This document shows positions 54,901 through 64,000 of a DNA stretch of 64,000 nucleotides, piece by piece; within the stretch, counting starts at the first letter, position 1; each line of letters starts with the position of its first letter. The notes beneath the pieces are model-generated. The model had not been told where the DNA came from. It saw only the letters and a list, made by a program, of their open reading frames with translations, and searched no databases. The translations under genes were made by a program, and so were the position numbers. The stretch spans positions 1 through 64,000 of the forward strand of contig CAJNOL010000860.1 of NCBI GenBank assembly GCA_905250125.1, read 5' to 3'. Source of the stretch: Rotaria sordida (lineage: Eukaryota > Rotifera > Eurotatoria > Philodinida > Philodinidae).

Positions 54901-55520
54901 TGGTCAAGTAAATATATAATTAAAATTTTTCTTTTCAATTTCTATAAGAATTTTTAACTTTAGGGTATTCTAACATTTCTTGTTTTTTCACTTGATGCTG
55001 ATTTATTATTACCCATAACTCGAAAGTATGATTTACTAGGATAATAAATATATATATATGTATATATGTTTCTATTATAAATTTTTCATAGAATTATTAA
55101 ATTATTAAATCTTTTTGGTTTAAAAATAAAATTTCCTCGAACTAATAGAAGTTATAGATCTTCAGAAAATGATCGACGACATAATTTTGAACATAAAATT
55201 CGACCAGATTTTACTCGACATTCAATATCAACACAAAGGTAAGAAAAAATTCTTCGAAAAAAAAAGAAAAATTAGATATTTTAATGTAAAACTTTTTTTT
55301 TTGTTTTAGTATAAATAGTTCTATGGAAACAATTGAAACAATATTTAATGAAAATGATTTTTCTCAATGGCTTATATCGAATGGTTATACAGAGAACGAA
55401 TTAACAGCTCATCATTATTGTCAAGAATTAGCCAATAAAAAACAAATTATTTGTATTGATCGTATACAAAATGAAGAAATTCTAGATTCTAGTAATCATT
55501 GGTATGCTTTTACTAAATAA
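51968..55520 (+). CDS. GPR155: GPR155/LYCHOS-type transporter-GPCR fusion with DEP domain
   Basis: In vertebrates GPR155 is a lysosomal cholesterol sensor feeding mTORC1. Seven exons: 51968-53270, 54045-54467, 54662-54753, 54812-54907, 54964-55025, 55092-55238, 55310-55520; 777 residues. The PIN-type transporter half contains SNFALPAVVFKNL, SSQSNDFALMLPI and IYLIAPISLVILNPIGF. A second membrane block follows (54045-55025), with QLLRHAVLVGLLNINAF resembling the family. A C-terminal DEP-like part has FSQWLISNGYTENEL. Start chosen at MNDTSGAPIAIDD: an upstream in-frame ATG at 51899 would add residues encoded by a TA microsatellite. The first half is one long exon, unlike its neighbours. Confidence 0.93.
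53585..53820. repeat. Dispersed repeat in GPR155 intron 1
   Basis: The left end GAGTCCGTCGGGTTGGTC (53595) matches the complement of 19325-19342 in cullin-2 intron 4. The right end CGACGAACCCTAGTATAC is an approximate inverted partner. About 235 bp within a 774-nt intron. Confidence 0.5.
54498..54661. repeat. Hairpin forming almost all of GPR155 intron 2
   Basis: Arms CAATATTGAATTGAGG (54525 on) and AAACTGATGTTAAAACTCG pair with CGAGTTTTAATATCAGTTT and CTCAATCCAATATTG (54578-54615). The pairing continues out to TATATGTTAACG/CGCTAACATATGTATA. The right arm runs up to the acceptor AG at 54660-54661. Confidence 0.75.
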
Positions 55521-58500
55521 GATCAAACAAATAAAAGTTTAATTTTATTACTTTTCTTTTTAAATACTATTTCTATGTTTTGTAATTTTGTTTTTCGAAA
55601 CCAGATGCGGTGAAATAATAATATATTCTTTTGTTTCATTTTATCTTGTTATACTATGATTTTTTTTTTGTATAAAATCGTTTATATATATTGTTTTTTC
55701 ATTCCATGTAAATCAAAGACGATATACAGAAAAACTTGTCAACATGACGGAAAAAAAGTTTTTCTCTACATTTGATAAATTATCTATGTCGATTATGATA
55801 AATAAAGATGATGACATGTAGTGGTTCTTTGTTTTGATGACAGTTAACATAATTTAGCTAAATCAATATAAGAATAATATTTAGATCGAACAAGTACTGG
55901 ATTCATATGACCAGTAAAACAGATGAAAAATATATATATAATAAACGAAGTCATTAGCAAAATTACAACATGGAGAAAATTATTTGAATAATATGACATG
56001 CACTTAGGTTAATGAATATGCGTGGGCATTTGTTTTTCATAATTTATATAGTCTAGAAGAAGAAACATTAAAGAAGAAGATTTAAAATCATTATTTAACT
56101 ATTAAAATAACATGACCAGGTCATTATATTTGGATTTTGTAGAAGACAAATCTCAAAATTACATTATAATATATTTTCTGATTCTTATCTTTTGAATTAT
56201 TATTATTTTAAAAATCAGCTGTTTTGTTCTATTTATTTAAAATTGACTAGATATCGGATGTACATTAGATTTATAACCATATCATACTGGTAACATTGTC
56301 TATGAAAGTCGATACATCTTCATTCTTTAAATAGTATTCCATGTCGTAATACTAAAATCTTAAACAAACATAGTCATATGAAAAAATTTACTAAGCATAG
56401 ATAGAGAGATTAAGTTAGATATTGAATTTGCAAAAGAATAAAGAAATAAAGAAATCTTTTATTTAATCTATAAACTAATACAAACTATTCCTAGTATTTG
56501 TAGTATGGATAATAGGCTTTGTGTAATATACAGATGTAATTTCATTGGATATTTATAATAAAAATGCTAATGAATAAGAAGTATATATCAACAAAGTATA
56601 AAAAAAAAACATATTTGTTTTTTCAGGATATTAATAGATTCTTAATGGATTTTGATAAACAACAACGGAAAAACACTTTTTCTTTTCGATTCTTTGTCAT
56701 CTTAATAGTTATTTTATCTAGTTCATATTGATATATCAAATTAATGTGCTATAATAATTGTTACTAATTGTTAATATCCTATAATGTACATATAGAAATA
56801 TTGAAAAATATTTCTAGCATACATACTGTCAATTTGAAAATGATTAATATTCTTAGGGCAGAAAATAACTAAGTATAAGAAACAATATGTATATGTTTGA
56901 CTTATTTTTGTAGGTTTTTTTAGATATCTTCTAATAGAAAAAATACTTGCAACAGATGAGAATATGATCATGAAAATAACAATACAGTATAAAGATATGC
57001 AAATGATGAAACTGTCACCAAGGGAAAATTTGATTGAGAGTAGGAGACAAAGAAATTATTTTAGAATCTAGTCCATAGAAAATATCGTCTGATAATGACA
57101 AAAATAATAATCTTTATTCACATTTCACAATTTAATCGTCAATTCAATTGAGTTCTGCACATACAACAGTTCTCAATGTGAATATTAATAATGAGTGTTA
57201 TTTTTTGTTTTTTTTAAATGACAGTCATAAACTTTGTATGCATCATATGCACGTGCCATACAACAATGAGAAAGAGGAAAAAAATTGGCCTGAGACACCT
57301 AAATGTTTGTCTTTTTCTTCCCTTGTATACTTTTTTTAATAGGTTTTTTTACACATACATGAGAAAGGTTATCATGCTTTTACATTACCAAGGAAAACAA
57401 TGAAGGCTCGATTATGCTTTCCATGCTTTCTCTTCGTTGTGTTTTATTGTTATTGTTGATCTATTAATAAATTTCTTTGTTTTATACATCAATATACATT
57501 GTACATTTGTCAGTAATTATTATATGAAAAGCATGTGTTTGTGTGCGTAGCAAAAATATAATCAAGTTGCATGTTTTTATTTTTTCATTATCTACACAAT
57601 CATCTACCATAAAAAAATCCCAACCATTAACCTTAGCAAAGGTGCAATGCACTCTCATTTATTGAATAATTAACGGAAAAAAGAAATTGTCTTTTTTACT
57701 TGAAGACAAAAACAAGGAAGAAAAAGTGATTTATGACGAAGTATATATATATATATATATAAATGTTATCAACAATTTTTTTATGTTCATCTATTTTAAT
57801 GTATTCATAGAACTACTGGCGAAGTATCATATAATTATTCTATTTGAGTCTTGCTGAGTAAAAAAAAAGACAAGACAGGAAACAAATTAATTTTCTGGCT
57901 TTAACATTCCAATAACTGCATATGCACTTAAGGTAACACAAAGTTTGGAATAATCAGTTTTTCATGAGTAAAGAAAAAAACATTAATACTGGTAAAGATA
58001 AAAATATACTGCTTATTATAAAATGCTCTAATACACCAGAATGCCAACAGCACTCACTATAATATGACAAAAGTAGCAGCTGCATCGTAATAAAGTAAGA
58101 TTAGACACTAGTCTTCTTTTTCTTTATCTACGTCGGTAATGGTTAATCACGATATAAATCTTAATTAAAAAAAAATATTTCTATACGACCAAATACAGGA
58201 TTTTTTATGACTTTTTAACATAAGTAAACATATAAAGCTATACAAGAGATACTTTTTATTGTTTTTCTTTCTCGAGACAAAATTCAATTCAATAAGAAAT
58301 AATCTTCTATGATTAATTTACTTCTAATGAATCTTATATCTTCACAATAATATATATGCATAGTTGGCAAATATATTGTTATGAATAGATTTTCAACTTT
58401 TATCTTATTTCGCAGTATACGAATATTTTGTGTCATTGTTCTTTGTCTACTTTTCTTTTTGTTTCTCTCTCTCTCTCTTTCTCTTTATTCTTGTTCTCTT

Positions 58501-58773
58501 GTTTTGCACGATGTGTGGCGCATATACGCATGTGTATTCTGTTGTGTTGCCATTATGTTTTGTATGCGTAACCGTCGTATATTTTAATAGCTGTCGTGTT
58601 TTTTACCTATTTCTTTTTTTTTGTTAGTTACCTTCTTACCGTTCTGTTAAATGATTCGTAAGATATTCAGCGACAACTATTTATGTCAAATAGACACGTT
58701 TCGTATCAAATTTCATTATTTTAGATAAAAATCTATTTTCTTTTTTCACATTATACATGTTATTTTAATAACG
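55521..58773. other. Intergenic, GPR155 to calcium-sensor gene (3.25 kb)
   Basis: No gene supported. It is AT-rich with TA runs (57741-57760) and a CT-rich tract (58466-58490). Open frames at 57148-57403 and 58381-58627 overlap in several frames and are low complexity. The last part holds the promoter of the EF-hand gene. Confidence 0.5.
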
Positions 58774-60382
58774 ATGGGTACTAAATCATCAAAACAAAAT
58801 TTAAGAAGTGTGGAACCATTGAATAGACAAACGATTGAAGAACTTTGTCAAACAACTGGATTTACAGAAGATGAATTACAGGCTTGGCACGAGTAATTAT
58901 TTTATATTGTTGTTTTTTTTTTTGTATATTTATCGATATTATTATTTGAATAAATAATTTCTTTTTTTTTTAAATGTAGAAATTTTTATAAAGATTGTCC
59001 AGATGGTAAATTAACATTGAAACAATTCGAACAAGAATACGCGAAGATAATGGGAAAACCGACACAAAAAACAGCTGATTATATTAGACATATGTTTAAT
59101 GTTTATGATGAAGATAAAAGTCAATATATTGACTTTCGGTAAGAAAAGAAAATTTCTGATTCGTTTTAATTGTAGTTCAAATACGAAATTTTCGTTCTTT
59201 TTTTGCAGATAGTATGCATGTAAAGTTTTTAAAAAATATAGAAAAAGGATAATTTTTAATAATAATCATTAGAAAAGTCTAACGATTCATATTGAATAAA
59301 TAATGACTTGTGTAATATGAACTTCTCAATAGGTATAAAGTCTCACATATGTATTGTTTTACCTTGACATTTAGATAAGCTTTTGGTAAATTGCCAGATG
59401 GGTTTAAATGGAAAGAGGAAAATATTTATATGCATAAGAAAGAGAAAAAAACAGGAAGAACTATTCTGGAGAATAATAGAAGTAATTAAAATTGATGATA
59501 TTAGCATTTTCTCTATAGTTTAAATAGAATAATGCCATTGGAAAATCTCTGAAGTCGTTGTACTTAAGAATGACAGTAATAATAATCAAAGTTTATCATT
59601 GTTCGTATTAGAATCGTACGATAATTCATATTCATATAAATACTAACAATATTCAATTAAAACAATAAAGGTTTCCGACTCAATCTAATTTCCTAGCTAA
59701 ACAGATTATTAAAATTATTATTTTTTTCTTTTTTTTTTTTGTCTTTTGCCTTTATTTTCTATCGAGTCAGATTTTATATTTTGATCAATTCAATAAATAA
59801 TTGATAAAAAATAAATTAATTGTCTTATTTTATTTAGAGAATTTGTAATGGCTTTATCAGCTGCATCGGCTGTTAATCGTCTTCGTCTTATTGAAACACT
59901 TTTTCATGTATTCGATTTAGATAATGATGGAAAAATAACAAAAGAAGAAATTGGTAAAATGTTACATGCACTTGTTGATGTAACAAATTCAAATAATAAA
60001 CATCATAATAGTTCAGATCAACAAGAAGGAAGAAAACAAATTGGTTTACAACAACGTATTGATGATGCATTTAATGAATTAAATGCAAATAATGATGATC
60101 ATATAACTAAAGATGAATTTATTGATTGGTATATGAAATCAGGTCTTATATCTGATGTACAATCAGAGGAACTTAATAATCCTGATAAATTACGTCTTCA
60201 AAAAATTGGTAAAAAATCTCGAAAAATATTAAAAAATACAATACATCATAAATCAAGTAATGAACAAGAAGAAAATCGTACTCATAATTCACATCTTGTT
60301 CGTCATATATCAAAAATGACAGAACGAAATTTATCAAAATACAATGATAATGATGATAATGATAATGATTATTATAACAATC

Positions 60383-60423
<41 letters not shown>

Positions 60424-60822
60424 CTAACAACCGCATCATCAATGAATTATCATCATGATAGTGATATTGATGATGAACGAACATTAAATAATACTACTAT
60501 ACATGTAAAATCAAGTTTGGATAATACAGATCAACATGGTTCAACAGAAAATGAACGATGGCAACATTTATTTAATTCTGTACTTGGACAAATACGTGCA
60601 CAACGTCTTACAGATCAACAAACAAATGTAAATAAAACTAATAATATGCAATCACGAAAACGTGAAGGTGAAGAAAAACTTAAATCAGAAGATATGAGAC
60701 AAAAAATAAATGGTCGAGAAAATCCTCCATATAAATCAACAGCAAATATTACATTACAACCACCAAGAAAACCAATAGATGAACGTCCACCATCTCCTGA
60801 TATTGTTACTATTCGATTGTAA
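58774..60822 (+). CDS. Neuronal-calcium-sensor-like EF-hand protein with long low-complexity tail
   Basis: Three exons, 58774-58892, 58980-59138 and 59838-60822; 420 residues, against about 190 for classical NCS proteins. The start MGTKSSK fits N-myristoylation at Gly2. The family's cryptic first EF-hand motif is present as YKDCPDGKLT. Canonical loops follow: DEDKSQYIDFRE, DLDNDGKITKEE and a weaker NANNDDHITKDE. EFVMALSAASAV and LRLIETLFHVFDLD match NCS-1/hippocalcin-type proteins. An insert of about 25 residues separates EF3 and EF4. After EF4 about 210 residues of Asp/Asn-rich sequence follow (poly-Asn from AAT repeats near 60385-60423), ending in a Pro-rich PPRKPIDERPPSP. Intron 2 is 699 nt. 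I cannot assign a specific orthologue. Confidence 0.85.
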
Positions 60823-62282
60823 CTAATGTCTTCCATATTTGTTTATTGGTTTATTTTCTTTTTTTTTGTCTTCCAAAAGATTTTCAAAAAATAAACTATA
60901 CTTGTGATATTAATGGACAACTATACTTGATGATATTTATTATGATTATTATTATTATTATTGGTTTTTTTTTTGTTGCGTATTACCTTGATAATTATTT
61001 TCTTATTTCTAGTTGTGTACACTTTTGTTTTCTTTTATATTTTACAAGTTGATTTCAAGAATAAATTCGTTTATAAATGGGTTTTGATAGAAAAATGAAT
61101 AGAACATTTTTTTTTCTTCGTTGTTGAGGTAAACATATATAAAACCGAAAAAAAAAGTCAACATTTAAAATGAAAATTCGGAATAAATTAACTTGCACTT
61201 TATGCATCTTTTGTTTTTTTTTCTCCCTTGTAAAAAGTGCTATAATAAGAATTCAAATTGCATTATTGACTTTCTCGTTAAATAGTAACAAGTTAATCAT
61301 ATCCGTTAATGATGTATAATAAGAAAAATATCGAATAATAATGTTTATTTAACATATTTCGATAGAATTATATCTATAGAATAAATATTATTATTTGATG
61401 TTTTAGAAAGAATAACTACAACGATAATCTTAAAAACATCTTCTTTTTATTGGGCTCATTTTTCTTTTGGGAAATTTTTTAAACAGGATACAGTAAATAT
61501 ATGAATTAATTGACTAAAAAGATACTGTGTTGATTGAAATTTCATTAAATTTAACTTTTAAATTTTCTTGTTTTATTATTAGATTTGGACAGTATATGCA
61601 TTTTTGAAATAGAAGATCGTAAAAAATTTTTGAAATAGAAGCTCGTAAAAAAATTTTTGAAATAGAAGATTGTAAAAAATTTTAGCAAATCTTATGGGAA
61701 CATAAATAATTGAGCTCTTTTATGTTTCACTTAAATCTATGAATGAAGAAATTCTCTAGAGAATGATCAACAGGGAATTATAGTTACTAATATATGCTTG
61801 AAAATATTGATTGGTATATCGTCATGATTCAATACTAAATTAAATTCAGTCATCTATAGTAACAAAATAAATTATGTACTCTAGAGATTGATAAGATCAA
61901 ATTGGAAAGGCATACTGAAAACGATACTATACTAAATGCTTCATTATTCAGTTTTATATTATTTTTCAATAAAATTCAAACAATAGTATAAATTTTGTTA
62001 AAAGTAAATTCATATCATCTATAATTTATATAGTTGACATAAATATTTTTCTGTTCAATGTTCGTGGATCAGAAAATATGTTTTTTTTTCTCTCTGTATA
62101 AATAATGTGTTCTGAAAAAACAAATGTAAGGTTGTTTGTTTTTTCATAATCATGATAGCGTATGTCAACAATATAATAAATGTACGTGTATAAATATTTT
62201 TCAAATATATAAAAAATAATCTACGTTTTTATTATTTGATACTTTATTTTCCACATACACAAAAAAATTTAATAAAAAGTTC
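60823..62282. other. Convergent 3' flank with a short tandem repeat
   Basis: 1.46 kb between the calcium-sensor gene and the minus-strand gene. It contains three tandem copies of a 26-27 bp unit (TTTTTGAAATAGAAG plus ATCGTAAAAAA variants) at about 61601-61682. No gene is supported. Confidence 0.55.
61601..61682. repeat. Tandem repeat, about 3 copies of 26-27 bp
   Basis: Three consecutive units beginning TTTTTGAAATAGAAG and differing at one or two bases (ATCG, CTCG, ATTG), each followed by an A run. Confidence 0.8.
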
Positions 62283-62909
62283 TTAAATTCTTGCAAAGAA
62301 TTCACCATTTTTAATAAAAAATACAATATCATCATTAGTCATTAAACTTTCATTAGAACAAATATCATCAATCCATTTATGTAAAAATTTAAATTCTGAT
62401 GATGTTGTTGATTGAAATTTTCTTTTTGAATCATTATCTTTCTGTTGTTGTTGTTGTTGTTGTTGTTGTTGTGGTACTGAAGATCTTGGCCTATCTAATG
62501 AACGACTACGTATAGATGATTCCGGTGGTGGTGGTGCACGACTCTTTAACATAGCATTTGTTGGCGAATCATCATAAAAATGAAAAGCAACACGAAGTCT
62601 TTTTACATGTAAATCTGTTTCAGCATCATTGTGAACAATAATTTCTGAACGAAATTGTGCTGGTTCAAGTTGATCATTCATTGTAAAACGGATAGGTTTT
62701 AAAGAAGAATCAATATTATAACAGGAAGGTGTATCACCTAGGAAATGTCGTTCTTCAGCCTTGCACTCAATACGAAAAGGTTTTGACGATGAAAGACGAG
62801 AAGAAGGATACCAAATATTATTACGCTTGTTAAATATTCTTCTTTGTGAATAAGATTGTTGCGGCTGTGAAGACTCTGATACGAGGAATTCTCTTTCTTG
62901 ATACGTCAT
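62283..62909 (-). CDS. Unrecognised 208-residue protein
   Basis: One uninterrupted frame from an ATG (62907-62909) to TAA (62283-62285). Codon use matches the other genes (CGT/CGA Arg). The protein has a Ser/Gln-rich start, then a more structured middle (IRFTMNDQLEPAQFRSEIIV, LHVKRLRVAFHFYDD). A Pro run and ten Gln (TTG repeat 62442-62471) follow, then a compact C-terminus (FKFLHKWIDDICSNESLM then IVFFIKNGEFFARI). I recognise no family. On the minus strand TCTTTTATAG lies just upstream of the ATG and could be a 5' acceptor. It could be a lone coding exon or the last exon of a longer gene. Confidence 0.6.
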   Translation of the reverse strand: MTYQEREFLVSESSQPQQSYSQRRIFNKRNNIWYPSSRLSSSKPFRIECKAEERHFLGDTPSCYNIDSSLKPIRFTMNDQLEPAQFRSEIIVHNDAETDLHVKRLRVAFHFYDDSPTNAMLKSRAPPPPESSIRSRSLDRPRSSVPQQQQQQQQQQKDNDSKRKFQSTTSSEFKFLHKWIDDICSNESLMTNDDIVFFIKNGEFFARI

Positions 62910-64000
62910 TTATGGGTCTATAAAAGAGGATGATAAATTGTGAAAAAAAAATATCTTTAAAGTTGTGTCGTTCTTTAGTCTTTGTTTTCTTTCTCAATTG
63001 CTTGTTATCTACAAATGCGAACAGCGCTCATCAATTTTTTTATGCAAAAAAAAGAAAGTCATTTATTATATGCTTTCTCTTTCTTGTTTTTTTTTTATTC
63101 TTTTATTTAACAAGATAAATATTTTAAAGTTTGATAAATGTCTATTATCAATTCTTACCCTATTTAATAATGATTATAATATGACTTGTTACAATAATTG
63201 AGAACAGATGATGTTTGAAGAAATCTTTAGTCAATTTATTTATTCGTTCATTACTAAAAGTCATTTATTTACTATGTCAAAAGCAAATACTATTTTTCTT
63301 TCTTTGTTCTTCTTTTCTTTTTTTCTTTTTTTTGCATTTGTACTCTCACACTTAGTTATCAGTATTCGTCACTGTTGACAGACAAATACACACATACATC
63401 TATTGCATCTTATAACGCTAGACATAAACCACTTGTGGAAATGTGTATGTAGTGAGTTTCAAAGATTGTTGTTTAGTAATGTTAACGGTTTTTTTTTCAT
63501 ACGGCATCTTCATTTAAATAAGATGACGTAGAGTATTATTTTGTCATCCAAAAATAACAACAATTATAGAAGCATTAAAATAAAAAGATAGTGTGTGTAT
63601 AAAAGACCAAAGTCTTACTTGTGTTATTGAAGATGATAGAAAATGTCTGGCACGTGCCCTTTTTCTCTGTTCTTTTATATTATATTGACAATACCTATGC
63701 TATTTCAATTTTAACAATCAGTCTTTCACATTCTCATTCACATATTCTTTTATATTTTGATTGATATTTTTTTTTTATTTATGCCTATTTGCTCGTCGTC
63801 ATTGTACGAAACTGATAGGTTGAGGTCAGAAAACGAAGAATGACAAAAAAGAAAATAAAGAATGAAAATAATTTATCTATCATGAAAAGAAATATTTAAC
63901 CTTACTCTCAACTTGATATTCTTTTACTTTTAATTGCTCGAAAGATATCATTCTCTATTGAAAATAACTGTTACAATTAATACGTCAATTAATGGTTAGA
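62910..64000. other. Upstream flank of the minus-strand gene, to window end
   Basis: AT-rich with T/C runs (63290-63330). Open frames at 62930-63201 are overlapping and Phe/Leu-rich. Promoter or 5' UTR of the 62283-62909 gene is likely here; nothing else is recognisable. Confidence 0.45.

Noticed and set aside
61601-61682. Direct repeats as a CRISPR-like array
   Set aside because: Only three contiguous 26-27 bp units with no spacers, in a eukaryotic intergenic region. It is a simple tandem repeat.

Overview
This window is animal nuclear DNA. It is very AT-rich, with protein-coding genes broken by many 45-90 nt GT..AG introns and packed at about one gene per 5 kb. Spliced translations give 13 genes (the first cut by the window edge), twelve of them recognisable as animal families. 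The tiny introns, heavy use of CGT/CGA arginine codons and tight gene packing fit a rotifer, most likely a bdelloid. That placement is inference; no species marker is present. Exon coordinates were assembled by hand from reading frame, GT..AG sites and remembered family alignments. All complete models keep frame to their stop codon.

Layout. 1-5.5 kb (+): the 3' part of a VAP-family ER tether, then gamma-tubulin. 5.5-7.4 kb: a dense nest of inverted-repeat DNA. 7.4-17 kb (-): alpha-catenin, 20 exons. 18.2-24.9 kb (+): cullin-2, divergent from alpha-catenin. 27.5-38.8 kb (+): an RNF217-type RBR ubiquitin ligase, then a tight trio of GTPBP3/MnmE, SCO1 and a GLD-2-type nucleotidyltransferase; the trio is spaced by only 101 and 80 bp. 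39.2-47.2 kb (-): a large, divergent Ig-type receptor tyrosine kinase. 47.5-55.5 kb (+): Wntless, head-to-head with the kinase (292 bp apart), then GPR155/LYCHOS. 58.8-60.8 kb (+): a neuronal-calcium-sensor-like EF-hand protein with an unusually long tail. 62.3-62.9 kb (-): an unrecognised 208-residue protein. An N gap lies at 19282-19291.

Function. The genes do not form one pathway. Themes are the cytoskeleton and adhesion (gamma-tubulin, alpha-catenin), ubiquitin ligation (cullin-2, RNF217), mitochondria (GTPBP3, SCO1), signalling (receptor kinase, Wntless, calcium sensor) and membrane contact or lysosome (VAP, GPR155).

The most unusual signals are structural. Many introns longer than about 300 nt carry a foldback (inverted-repeat) element, and three of these, in different places, share the same arm sequence. 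The GTPBP3-SCO1-TENT2 trio has polypyrimidine-AG acceptors inside 80-101 bp intergenic gaps, as expected for a spliced-leader operon. The receptor kinase has HCD in place of HRD plus large inserts. I found no tRNA, rRNA or CRISPR array.
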